Assembly: GCF_002752675.1 (NCBI RefSeq)
Contig: NZ_CP024608.1
Span: forward strand, 1,798,001-1,862,000
Direction: 5' to 3'
Origin: Massilia violaceinigra
Lineage (GTDB): Bacteria > Pseudomonadota > Gammaproteobacteria > Burkholderiales > Burkholderiaceae_D
Length of the DNA stretch: 64,000 nucleotides
Shown: piece after piece, positions 44,543 through 54,732 of the stretch
How the letters are laid out: each line of letters starts with the position of its first letter
How positions within the stretch are numbered: position 1 is the first letter of the stretch
The notes under the pieces: generated by a model
What the model saw: only the letters and a program-made list of their open reading frames with translations
Told to the model about the DNA's origin: nothing
The model's database searches: none
Position numbers and translations under genes: made by a program

Positions 44543-46636
44543 ATGAAAGCCGTTCTACAGACCGAATCGAGCGAATGCGGGCTGGCTTGCCTTGCCATGG
44601 TGGCCAGCCATTTCGGTAGTCATATGGACCTTGCGGATTTACGCCGGCGCTTTTCTATCAGTCTCAAAGGCGCGAGCCTGGCTCAATTAATGCGACACGC
44701 GGGCTCCATGCATCTTGCGTCGCGGCCCTTAAGACTGGCGCTGGACGAGTTGGGCGCCTTGAAGTGTCCGTGCATATTGCATTGGAATCTGAATCACTTC
44801 GTCGTCCTGAAGAAGATCAAGCGCAGCTTGCGCGGCACCACGACCGTCGTCATTCTCGATCCGGCCGTTGGAGAACGAATCCTCACAATGGCCGAGGTGT
44901 CGGAGCATTTTACCGGGGTCGCACTGGAACTGATGCCGACTGCGGAATTCGAGCAGAAAGACGCCACCCGTAGGATGTCGATCAAGCAGCTGACCGGACC
45001 GGTTGTCGGATTGCGCCGGGCGTTATTGCAAGTATTTGCGCTGGCACTTGCGCTGGAAGTGTTCGCGCTTGTTTCGCCGCTATTCAATCAGTACGTGATC
45101 GATGAGGTGATCGTCAGCGGCGATCACCAATTGCTGCAGATATTGGTGGTCGGCTTTGCTCTCCTGCTGGTGACGCAGACGCTGATCGGCATTGCGCGCA
45201 GCATGGTGTTGATGAGATGGAGTATCGACGTTGGCCTGCAATGGTCGGCCCGTGTGTTTTCCCATCTGATCAGCCTGCCTACGGTGTTTTTTGAAAAACG
45301 CCACCTGGGCGACGTGCTGTCCCGTTTCGGCAGCATTACCGCGATCCAGCAGACATTGACCAGGGTGTTTGTGGAAAGCGTGCTGGATGGTTTGATGGCG
45401 CTGCTGGCGTTGGGAATGATGTTGATGTACAGCGCGGAGCTCACGCTGATCGTCGCCATCAGCGTCGCGTTATATGGCGCATTGCGGTGGATTTTTTATG
45501 AGCCGCTCAGAATCGCATCGCAGGAACGCCTGATCCTCGCCGCGAAGGAAAATACGCATTTTGTGGAAACCGTGCGTGCCATTGTTCCCCTCAAATTATT
45601 CGGGCGGGATGCCGAGCGCAAGGCGCGCTGGCAAAACCTCAAGCAGGATGTCGTCAACCGCGATGCCAGGACCGAAAAACTCACCATCCTGATCAAGGCC
45701 ACGAACAGTACGATCATCGGCTTGCAAGGCCTGATCGTTTTCTACATCGGGGCGGGGCTGGTGCTGCGAAACGCGTTGACGGTGGGAATGCTGATGGCAT
45801 TCATCAGTTACACAGCGACATTCGCAGGCCGCATGGTCAGCCTCGTGGACATGCTGATCAGCCTGAAGATGCTCGGGCTGCATGCAGAGCGGCTGTCCGA
45901 TATCGTTCTGGAGCCGGCGGAGCCCACGACCATGTGGGAAAGCGATTTAAGCCGGATTTCTCCCAGCATCACCCTGCGCGATGTGAAGTTTCGCTATGCA
46001 GACGGTGAGCCCTGGATTCTGGACGGCGTGAATCTGCACATACCGGCGGGGCAGAGCGTTGCGTTGGTCGGTCCAAGCGGATGCGGCAAGACGACGATGT
46101 GCAAGATCCTTCTCGGCTTACTCGCGCCCACCGAAGGGGAGGTGATGATCGATGGAATTCCGATTCAGCAGCTTGGCCTGCAGGCGTATCGACAATTGGT
46201 CGGCACGGTCATGCAGGATGACGTGCTCCTGGCAGGTTCCATCATCGACAACATCAGTTTCTTCGACAGCAAATGCGAGTATGCCGATGTGGAGCGGTGC
46301 GCGCGGCTGGCGGCGGTGCATGACGAAATTGCTTCGATGCCGATGGGGTATCAAACCTTGGTGGGAGATATGGGTAGCAGTTTGTCCGGCGGGCAGAAAC
46401 AACGCATTCTACTGGCCCGGGCGCTTTACAAATCTCCCAAAGTGCTGGCATTGGATGAAGCTACCAGTCACCTCGATATTCAAAACGAACAGCTCGTGAA
46501 TGCGGCGTTGAGCAGCATGGCGCTGACACGCATCATGGTGGCGCACCGGCCGGAAACGATTAATTCGGCGGATCGGGTTGTTGGTTTGTGTGCAGGCAGA
46601 GAAGTTGAATTGCGTCCGGCAATTTTCTCCCAATAA
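44543..46636 (+). CDS. Peptidase C39-containing ABC exporter
   Basis: A 697-residue exporter that cuts Gly-Gly leader peptides and secretes the product. The N-terminal C39 peptidase has Gln6, Cys12 (LQTESSECGLACLAM), His85 (LNHFVVLKK) and Asp106 (ILDPAVGER), the full catalytic set. A six-span membrane domain follows. The ATPase domain has Walker A VGPSGCGKTT, signature SSLSGGQKQR, Walker B LALDEATSHLD and the H loop VAHRPETI. The family includes CvaB, RaxB and bacteriocin exporters. AGGGAG precedes the ATG. A matching small-peptide gene lies 197 bases downstream. Confidence 0.95.
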   Translation: MKAVLQTESSECGLACLAMVASHFGSHMDLADLRRRFSISLKGASLAQLMRHAGSMHLASRPLRLALDELGALKCPCILHWNLNHFVVLKKIKRSLRGTTTVVILDPAVGERILTMAEVSEHFTGVALELMPTAEFEQKDATRRMSIKQLTGPVVGLRRALLQVFALALALEVFALVSPLFNQYVIDEVIVSGDHQLLQILVVGFALLLVTQTLIGIARSMVLMRWSIDVGLQWSARVFSHLISLPTVFFEKRHLGDVLSRFGSITAIQQTLTRVFVESVLDGLMALLALGMMLMYSAELTLIVAISVALYGALRWIFYEPLRIASQERLILAAKENTHFVETVRAIVPLKLFGRDAERKARWQNLKQDVVNRDARTEKLTILIKATNSTIIGLQGLIVFYIGAGLVLRNALTVGMLMAFISYTATFAGRMVSLVDMLISLKMLGLHAERLSDIVLEPAEPTTMWESDLSRISPSITLRDVKFRYADGEPWILDGVNLHIPAGQSVALVGPSGCGKTTMCKILLGLLAPTEGEVMIDGIPIQQLGLQAYRQLVGTVMQDDVLLAGSIIDNISFFDSKCEYADVERCARLAAVHDEIASMPMGYQTLVGDMGSSLSGGQKQRILLARALYKSPKVLALDEATSHLDIQNEQLVNAALSSMALTRIMVAHRPETINSADRVVGLCAGREVELRPAIFSQ

Positions 46637-46785
46637 TTGGTTTACGATTAAATGCTTGGTTTGCGTTTCGATAATGTCTAGATTGCCAGTATCCGTGATA
46701 ATAATTGCAAGTAAGCGAGATTGGAAAATGGCTCGTCTTATTATTCGCGTCGGTCGACTCTCATCAGTCCGCGTGCCGGCCTGGA

Positions 46786-46813
46786 TTCAATCGCACACTT
46801 CGGTGCGATTGAA
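46786..46813 (+). promoter_or_regulatory. Perfect 11-bp hairpin before the peptide gene
   Basis: TTCAATCGCAC (46786-46796) and its exact complement (46803-46813) enclose ACTTCG. It lies seven bases before the AAGGAG ribosome binding site of the peptide gene and has no T run, so it may stabilise the mRNA or control translation, or be an operator. Confidence 0.6.
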
Positions 46814-46833
46814 ACATATAGCAAGGAGTAGTC

Positions 46834-47040
46834 ATGCAAATAATCGAAAATTCTGCAATTCTCGAGGCAATTGGCGGTAGCGGTAAAGAAGATATGAAAT
46901 GCGAAATATCGACTGAAAAAATTGGTTGCGAAGCTAGCTTCCAACAATTTCTTGAACTAAGCTTCGAAGCCTTTGATGAAGTTCAGAGATGGGGCGGTAA
47001 CTTGGGTCGTTGGCTGTATGACCGGATCCAGGGTGATTGA
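46834..47040 (+). CDS. Putative Gly-Gly leader peptide, bacteriocin or signal precursor
   Basis: A 68-residue peptide with a near-perfect ribosome binding site (AAGGAG, seven bases before the ATG). The first 15 residues, MQIIENSAILEAIGG, resemble a double-glycine leader that the upstream C39 exporter could cut; a cut one or two residues later (after GGS) would place Leu and Ile at the usual -7 and -4 positions. The predicted mature part has about 53 residues, two Cys (MKCEIS, IGCEAS) and a C-terminal stretch RWGGNLGRWLYDRIQGD. It is acidic, unlike most bacteriocins. I know no homologue, so its activity is inferred only from context. Confidence 0.65.
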   Translation: MQIIENSAILEAIGGSGKEDMKCEISTEKIGCEASFQQFLELSFEAFDEVQRWGGNLGRWLYDRIQGD

Positions 47041-47155
47041 TCAATTAGCTTTATATCGCTGAATCGGAAGCCCGATGACAGAAGTGGCGAAGCACGTATA
47101 TTGTCGGGCTTCGTCACATAAACCCAGATTACGATTTCAGTACAAAGGTGGCAGA

Positions 47156-48028
47156 ATGTTGAATAATTTCAGTACGCTCCCAAATTCCCTGGTTCGACCA
47201 GCGCCAATCAAAATCCATGAAGTCATATTTATTTGGGTTTGCGTAATGCTCGTGTGGGACTATATCGTGGGCACCTATGGGGAAGGTATTACGAATTCCA
47301 TCTATCTGAAATTTGTTGGCATCGCATTGACGATGATCTATTTTAGTAAACGCTTCCTTCAACGAGAGAATCTGAATTTTACTCAATTCATGGGGGCTGG
47401 CTTCTCAGTTCGGGCTCTAGCCGAATTGGTCGCTGTGCTCTTTGCAAGCGTAGTCATCGGGATTGGGTGCTGGGCTGTCCTGGTTTTTTTGAGTGCAAAA
47501 ATCGATATCGATTGGGCATATCGTCACTGGCATTTTGCCAAGCCTTCAACGTTTGATAACACAACCTGGCTGCCGAGCTGGCTGGTCCTTCAAGCAATTA
47601 CCATTGTCGTGTTAGGTCCCGTTGTCGAAGAAATTGTTTTTCGCGGATTTATATTGCGTCGCCTATGTGAGAAGTATCGATTGAGTGTCGCGATCGTCGT
47701 ATCATCATTGATGTTCGGGATTGTTCACTTCGATCAAGGATTTTTAGGCAGTTTTGTGAATGGAATTATTTACGCAATTGTTGCGGTCAGGTTCGCTTCA
47801 TTATATGCGCCCATTTTCGTACATGGCGGCTATAACGCGATCACCTTTTTCATCGAAAGAATGTACGGCGTGTCGTTGGTCGCCGAAAAGTCGCGGATTG
47901 ATTCAATCGACTACTGGCTGCCAGAACTAGCGCTACTGCCGTTTTGCTTGATCGCCTTGGTTTGGTATTGGAAAATGTTTTTTCGTACCAATGAAGTAAC
48001 ATCGCCAGCGCTGGTACAGCGTGGCTGA
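47156..48028 (+). CDS. CPBP-family intramembrane metalloprotease (CAAX-type)
   Basis: A 290-residue membrane protein. The ATG at 47156 follows AAGGTGG. Family motifs are complete: EEIVFRGFILRRL (the EExxxR box), FGIVHF (FxxxH) and HGGYNAI (HxxxN), with several membrane spans. Members of this family act in bacteriocin immunity and maturation in Gram-positives and as abortive-infection proteins elsewhere. Lying 115 bases after the peptide gene, an immunity or processing role is the best guess. The gene is clearly AT-richer than those around it, suggesting horizontal gain. Its stop faces that of the hydrolase gene, one base apart. Confidence 0.88.
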   Translation: MLNNFSTLPNSLVRPAPIKIHEVIFIWVCVMLVWDYIVGTYGEGITNSIYLKFVGIALTMIYFSKRFLQRENLNFTQFMGAGFSVRALAELVAVLFASVVIGIGCWAVLVFLSAKIDIDWAYRHWHFAKPSTFDNTTWLPSWLVLQAITIVVLGPVVEEIVFRGFILRRLCEKYRLSVAIVVSSLMFGIVHFDQGFLGSFVNGIIYAIVAVRFASLYAPIFVHGGYNAITFFIERMYGVSLVAEKSRIDSIDYWLPELALLPFCLIALVWYWKMFFRTNEVTSPALVQRG

Positions 48029-48029
48029 G

Positions 48030-48893
48030 TTATTTGATGCCTCTGAGGTGCAGCGCCATGAACTGGCCGATCCGTGCTTCATACTCGCGCGTCGCCACAC
48101 CATGAAAGTCGGTATGCGCCGCCCCGGGCACGATCCAAAGCTGCTTTGGTTCGGGCACGGCGGCGTATATGCGGCGCGTCTCGGCCTCGCTCGTATGCTG
48201 ATCCTTTTCTCCGCCGACAACCAGGGTAGGGCAGGCCAGCGTGCTTACAGCGTCGATCGGCCGTAACTGGTCCAAAGTCAGATCCAGCCGCAGCGGCACC
48301 TGCCATAGCAACAGTGGCGCCAGGCCAACGCCCGCGCTTCCCAGATGCAGGCGCAGGCGATTCTCGATGGCTTCCTCAATCGTCGGATACATCGCCTCGA
48401 TCACCAGCGCATCGATCCCGCGTCCGGGTTTCGACAGCACCACGGCAGCAGCGCCGAGCGACACGCCGATCACGCCGATCCGTTCATCGGGCTGTTCGCG
48501 CTTGAGGTAAGCCAGCGCGGCACGCACGCCATCGGCCTCGCGCACGCCGAAGCTGATGCGCGCACCCGCGCTTTCGCCGTGCGCCTGCTGGTCGATCAGC
48601 AGCACGCCATACCCCAGTCGCGACAGAAAGCGCGCGCGCCCCAGCATATGCAGGCGGTTGCCGCGCACGCCGTGCAGCAGCAGAACCACGCCAGCGCCCG
48701 GCGTGCCACGCGCCATCCAGCCCCGGACCGGGCCGGCGGCGGTAGAAACAGTAACGGAGGAAGCGGGGAAGTCCGGCGGCGCGGCACCGATCTGGCGCCG
48801 CGCGGGAGCACTGAGATATTCGCCGGCGCCGAACAGCGCGGCGAATCCCACCAAAAGCAGACAGGCGAAGGCGATCAGGCCGCGCTTCGCCAT
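48030..48893 (-). CDS. Alpha/beta hydrolase, membrane-anchored
   Basis: A 287-residue hydrolase with an N-terminal anchor or signal (LIAFACLLLVGFAALFGAG). The nucleophile elbow is GVSLGAAAV, the oxyanion region is LLLHGVRGNR, and the catalytic Asp and His lie near VVGGEKDQH and PGAAHTDF. It follows the permease gene by seven bases on the same strand, so it is likely the last gene of the nucleoside transporter operon. A substrate such as an esterified nucleoside is only a guess. Confidence 0.8.
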   Translation of the reverse strand: MAKRGLIAFACLLLVGFAALFGAGEYLSAPARRQIGAAPPDFPASSVTVSTAAGPVRGWMARGTPGAGVVLLLHGVRGNRLHMLGRARFLSRLGYGVLLIDQQAHGESAGARISFGVREADGVRAALAYLKREQPDERIGVIGVSLGAAAVVLSKPGRGIDALVIEAMYPTIEEAIENRLRLHLGSAGVGLAPLLLWQVPLRLDLTLDQLRPIDAVSTLACPTLVVGGEKDQHTSEAETRRIYAAVPEPKQLWIVPGAAHTDFHGVATREYEARIGQFMALHLRGIK

Positions 48894-48900
48894 TGCGGGT

Positions 48901-49869
48901 TTAACGCGACTTGACGAACGGCTTGCCGATCGCTTTCGGCGCCACCGATTTGGCCATCAGACCGGCCAGCACGATCACGGTCACCACGTACGGCACCATC
49001 TGGATCAGCGAGCCCGGAATGCGCCCGATGCCCGGCAGGTCGACGCCTTCGATCTGGATCTGCACGGCGCTGAAGAAGCCGAACATCATGCAGCCGAGCG
49101 CCGTGTACATCGGCCGCCAGTTACCGAACACCAGCGCGGTCAGCGCCAGATAGCCTGCCCCGGCCGACATGTCGCGCAGGAAGAAGCCACTCTGCACGAT
49201 CGCCAGGTAAGCACCCGAGAACGAGCACAGGATGCCCGCCACCAGCATCGCCATATAGCGCGTGGTGGCGACACTGACGCCGGCCGCATCAGCCGCGTGC
49301 GGATTCTCGCCACAGGCGCGCAGGCGCAGGCCGAAGCGGCTGTGGTAAATCACCCAGTGCACCAGCGGGATCAGCGCGAACGCCAGGTACACCAGCGCCG
49401 AATGGCCGCCGATCACGTGCCCGTAGAACCAGCCGATGAAGGGAATTCCCGCCAGCGCCTCGGTACCCGGCAAGACGATATCGAACAGGCGCGCCTGGCC
49501 CAGGTCCGGCGTGCGGCCGCCCTGCTGGTAGAAGAACTGGGCCAGCACGAAGGTCAGGCCGCTCATGGCGATGTTGATCGCAATGCCGCCCACCAGCTGG
49601 TTGCCCTTCTGGGTGATGCTGACGTAACCCTGCAGCAGCGCCAGTGCGGCCGATACCGCCACGCCGGCGGCCACGCCGTACCAGGCGTTCTGCGTGGTGA
49701 AGGCGACAGCGGCCGAGACGAACGCGCTGGCGAGGATTTTGCCCTCTAACGCAATGTCGACCACGCCGCTGCGTTCGGCGAACAGGCCGGCCATCGCGGC
49801 AAAAATCAGAACTGGCGCATTGCGGATCGTGGAAACGACAATGCTCGATAAATGGAGGTCTTCAAACAT
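48901..49869 (-). CDS. Nucleoside ABC transporter permease (BMP type), second
   Basis: A 322-residue permease of the branched-chain/ribose-like family that works with BMP-type binding proteins. It has eight or so hydrophobic spans and the family motifs GLFAERSGVVDIALEG and GNQLVGGIAINIAM, and the cytoplasmic loop RACGENPHAADAAGVSV. Three bases separate it from the first permease gene. Together with its partners it should import purine or pyrimidine nucleosides. Confidence 0.9.
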   Translation of the reverse strand: MFEDLHLSSIVVSTIRNAPVLIFAAMAGLFAERSGVVDIALEGKILASAFVSAAVAFTTQNAWYGVAAGVAVSAALALLQGYVSITQKGNQLVGGIAINIAMSGLTFVLAQFFYQQGGRTPDLGQARLFDIVLPGTEALAGIPFIGWFYGHVIGGHSALVYLAFALIPLVHWVIYHSRFGLRLRACGENPHAADAAGVSVATTRYMAMLVAGILCSFSGAYLAIVQSGFFLRDMSAGAGYLALTALVFGNWRPMYTALGCMMFGFFSAVQIQIEGVDLPGIGRIPGSLIQMVPYVVTVIVLAGLMAKSVAPKAIGKPFVKSR

Positions 49870-49872
49870 GGC

Positions 49873-50951
49873 TTATCCTTTGCGAATGTTAAGCAGCTTC
49901 AGGACAGCGGGCGCATACAGATTTTCCATCGCGCCGCAGAACAGAATGATCAGCCCCTGGATGAAAATGAAGGTCTCCTGCGGGATGTTCGGTTTTTCCA
50001 GCGACAGGTCGAAACCGCCCTGGATCAGTGCGCCGAACAGGACGCTCGACAGGAAAATACCGACCGGGTGCTGGCGCCCCATCAGCGCAATCGCGATGCC
50101 GATAAAGCCCGCGCCGGCCGGGAAGTTCAGGCTCAGGTAGTGGGTCGAACCCATGATCGAATTGACCGCGCCCAGACCTGCCAGCGCGCCCGAAATGAGC
50201 ATCGCCACGATGATCATGCGGCTGATCGACACCCCCGCATAATGCGCCGCGCTTTGATTCAGGCCGGTGGCGCGCAGCTTGTAGCCCCACGAGGAACGCC
50301 ACACCATCACGCCGTAAATGGCCAGGGCGGCAATCGCGATCAGGAAGCTGACGTTGAGCGGCGTGTCGCCCAGGATGGGGAACCATTCGTTCAGGCGCGG
50401 CATGGCGCCGGCTTCCGAGAACACGCGGCTGGCCGGATTTTGCTGGCCTTCCGGTATCAGGTACTTGACGATGATGAAGTTCATCAGACTGGCGGCGATG
50501 AAGTTGAACATGATCGTCGTCACCACCACATGGCTGCCGCGCTTGGCCTGCAGATAGCCGGGCAGCCATGCCCAGGCCGCGCCGAATACCGCGCTGCCCA
50601 GCATCGCCGCCGGAATCAGCAGCCAGGCGGGCAGCGAGTGGTCGAGCGTGAGCATGACCACGGTCAGTCCCAGGCCGCCCACGTACAACTGGCCTTCGCT
50701 GCCGATGTTGAACAGCCCGGCCTTCATGGCGATCGATACCGACAGGCCGGTAAAGATGAAGGTACTGGCGTAGAACAGCGTGTAGCTCAACCCCTCGGGA
50801 TTGATCACCGCGCTGTCGATCAGGATGCGCAGCGACTCGCTCGGGCTTTCGCCCAGCAGATGGATCACCAGCGCGGCCACCAGCAATGCCGAGAGCAGGT
50901 TCAGTACAGGCAGGACAAACGCGCTTGCCCAGCGTGGGAGTTCGGTCGTTT

Positions 50952-50955
<4 letters not shown>
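49873..50955 (-). CDS. Nucleoside ABC transporter permease (BMP type), first
   Basis: A 360-residue permease with about ten spans. Family landmarks are KAGLFNIGSEGQLYVGGLG and the coupling loop RATGLNQSAAHYAGVSISRM. The ATG overlaps the stop of the ATPase gene by four bases, showing co-translation. It probably forms a heterodimeric channel with the product of the next gene. Confidence 0.92.
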
Positions 50956-52481
<1,526 letters not shown>

Positions 52482-52517
52482 AGCGGTCAGTGGTGAGTAG
52501 TAAAGGTAAATGAGTTC

Positions 52518-52559
52518 AAAAGCGCGCCGGGCCGATCAAAACCGGCGCGGCGCGCTTTT
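52518..52559 (-). terminator. Intercistronic hairpin between binding-protein and ATPase genes
   Basis: AAAAGCGCGCC (52518-52528) pairs perfectly with GGCGCGCTTTT (52549-52559). Read on the minus strand it ends in only four T, so it is likely a weak terminator or an mRNA-stabilising stem that lets the binding protein be made in excess. Confidence 0.6.
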
Positions 52560-52577
52560 CTGGAGTGCGGGGAGAAT

Positions 52578-53573
52578 CTAGACCGGGCAGCTGCTGCCAA
52601 CGCGGTAGTCGACCACTTTGACCTTGCCGCTGATGATATTGGCCTTCGCTTCGTTGACCTTTTTTTCGATCTCCGGCGTGACGACCGCGCGGTTATCCTT
52701 GTCCAGCGCCCAATCGACGCCGCCTTCTTTCAGGCCCCTGTAGGTGACGCCGGCTTTCCAGGTGCCGTTCTTCATCTGCATGAACGAATCGTAGATGGCC
52801 AGGTCGACCCGCTTGACCATGGAGGTCAGCATGGTGCCCGGATGGAGGTAGTTCTGGTTCGAGTCGACGCCGATGGCCAGCTTGCCTTTTTCCTTGGCCG
52901 TCTGCAGGGTGCCCATGCCGCTGCCGCCGGCAACGGCGAACACCACGTCCACGCCGCGGTCGAACTGCGCGCGCGCCAGCTCACCGCCCTTGGCCGGGTC
53001 GTTCCAGGCCGCGCTGGTGGTGCCGACCATGTTCTGCATCGTCTCGATTTTCGCGTTGGTCGCTTTCGCGCCCTGGGCGTAGCCGCAGGCGAAGGTGCGG
53101 ATCAGCGGAATGTCCATGCCGCCGACAAAACCGATTTTCTTCGACTTCGATGCAAGGGCGGCGGCCACGCCGACCAGGTACGAGCCTTCTTCTTCCTTGA
53201 ACAGGATCGAGTTGACGTTGTTACCCTTGGCCACAGCGTCGATCAGCACGAAGCGCACGTTGGGGAATTCCTGCGCGACCTTCTGCACGGCCTGGGTCTG
53301 CGAGAAGCCGACGGCGGCGATCAGGTCCAGCTTCTTGCGCGCCAGGCCGCGCAGCACTTGTTCGGCCTGGGTATCGCTGCTGGCCTGCACCTCGATGTAT
53401 TTGATGTTGGTCTCTTTTTTGAAGCGCTCGGCGCCTTCAAACGCGGACTGGTTGAACGACTTGTCGAACTTCCCGCCGGCGTCGTACACGATGCCCAGTT
53501 TTGGGTCGGCAGCCGTGGCGCTCGCCGCGACGCACAGCGCCGCGATCGTGATACTAAGTTGCTTAAATTTCAT
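52578..53573 (-). CDS. BMP-family nucleoside-binding protein
   Basis: A 331-residue periplasmic binding protein of the BMP/PnrA group, which binds purine or pyrimidine nucleosides. The signal peptide is MKFKQLSITIAALCVAASATAA; the mature domain begins PKLGIVYDAGGKFDKSFNQSAFEGAERF, the classic BMP opening. I see no proper lipobox, so it is probably soluble. The ATG at 53573 follows CCAGGAG. It is the first gene of the transporter cluster; transaldolase lies just upstream on the same strand. Confidence 0.93.
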   Translation of the reverse strand: MKFKQLSITIAALCVAASATAADPKLGIVYDAGGKFDKSFNQSAFEGAERFKKETNIKYIEVQASSDTQAEQVLRGLARKKLDLIAAVGFSQTQAVQKVAQEFPNVRFVLIDAVAKGNNVNSILFKEEEGSYLVGVAAALASKSKKIGFVGGMDIPLIRTFACGYAQGAKATNAKIETMQNMVGTTSAAWNDPAKGGELARAQFDRGVDVVFAVAGGSGMGTLQTAKEKGKLAIGVDSNQNYLHPGTMLTSMVKRVDLAIYDSFMQMKNGTWKAGVTYRGLKEGGVDWALDKDNRAVVTPEIEKKVNEAKANIISGKVKVVDYRVGSSCPV

Positions 53574-53652
53574 GAGTTCACTCCTGGAAAGCGATATTGT
53601 ACCCGGCACACCGGCTGCGATGGGGCGAAAGGAATGCGTAAGCTTAACGACA

Positions 53653-54732
53653 CTAAGCAAGCAAAGCCAGCAAATTGGCGTGTGCTTGCTCGAATTGTGT
53701 CAGGCCGGAGCGCAAGAGGTCGTTACCAATTGTATCGAGTCCGATGCCGTGCCGGCCCAGTTGCGTCAATACGGCGCGCGCGCCGTCGACATCGTCGACC
53801 AGCGACAGGCGCGCTTCGCCATGGTCGCGGAAGGCGGCCAGGGTCGCATCGGGCACGGTGTTCACGGTCGCTTCGCCGATCAGTTCTTCCACGTAGGTGA
53901 CGTCGCGCATGGCCGGGTTTTTCACGCCGGTGCTGGCCCACAGCAGCCATTGCGGGGTGGCGCCGAAGGCGGTGAAGATGGCAAAGCCGCTGTCGTTCTG
54001 GAACTCGTGGTAGGCCACGCGCGCGGCGGCGATGGCCGCCTTGCCGCGCAGGGCATCGGCGGCCGGCGGCAGCAGTGCATCGACGGCGGCATCGACGCGG
54101 CTGATAAAGACGCTGGCCACGCTGGCGATGCGCTGCACCGACAGCATCGCTTCCAGCCTGCGCGCCAGGCCACGGCGGTGCGCCGCGCGCACGGCGGCCA
54201 GCTGGGTGGCGCTGAAAATGAGGGTGACGTTGACGTTGATGCCGGCGTAGATCACTTCTTCGACTGCGGCGATGCCCGCTTCGGTCGCGGGGATCTTGAT
54301 CATCGCGTTGGGCCGGTCGATCGCGGCCCACAGGCGGCGCGCATCAAGCACGGTGCCGGCGGCATCGTGCGCCAGGCGCGGCGCGACTTCGAAGCTGACA
54401 AACCCCGCATGGCCGTCGCTGTCGGCGTACAGGGGCGCGAACAGGTCGCACGCGGCCTGCACGTCGGGCAGGACCAGCGCTTCGAAGCGCGCTTCCGGGT
54501 CAAGGTGGGCCAGGCGCAAAGCCGGCAGCGCGGCCTGATAGGCGGCGTCGTTGCGGATCGCGTTATAGAAGATGGATGGATTTGAGGTCACGCCCTGGAT
54601 GCCGTCGTCGGCGATCCAGCGCGCCAGTTCGCCCGAGGCGACCAGCTCGCGGCTGAGGTTATCGAGCCAGATTTGCTGGCCCAGGCCGGCTACGGCCTTG
54701 AGGCGGCTGGCGGATGCACTAATTTGGTTCAT
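53653..54732 (-). CDS. tal: Transaldolase
   Basis: A 359-residue transaldolase, an enzyme of the non-oxidative pentose phosphate pathway. The Schiff-base lysine is in AMIKIPATEAG; other landmarks are GVTSNPSIFYNAI and INVNVTLIFSATQ. The length agrees with the TalB-like form of actinobacteria and many proteobacteria. It lies 79 bases upstream of the nucleoside-binding protein gene on the same strand, so pentoses released from imported nucleosides could feed it. That coupling is inference. Confidence 0.95.
   Translation of the reverse strand: MNQISASASRLKAVAGLGQQIWLDNLSRELVASGELARWIADDGIQGVTSNPSIFYNAIRNDAAYQAALPALRLAHLDPEARFEALVLPDVQAACDLFAPLYADSDGHAGFVSFEVAPRLAHDAAGTVLDARRLWAAIDRPNAMIKIPATEAGIAAVEEVIYAGINVNVTLIFSATQLAAVRAAHRRGLARRLEAMLSVQRIASVASVFISRVDAAVDALLPPAADALRGKAAIAAARVAYHEFQNDSGFAIFTAFGATPQWLLWASTGVKNPAMRDVTYVEELIGEATVNTVPDATLAAFRDHGEARLSLVDDVDGARAVLTQLGRHGIGLDTIGNDLLRSGLTQFEQAHANLLALLA

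Noticed and set aside
46578..46880. 100-residue open frame overlapping the end of the C39 exporter and the peptide gene
   Set aside because: It overlaps the well-supported peptide start and has no ribosome binding site.
47156..48028. CPBP protein as an anti-phage abortive infection gene
   Set aside because: The family is used so, but the position after a Gly-Gly peptide and its exporter favours immunity or processing; no other defence gene is near.
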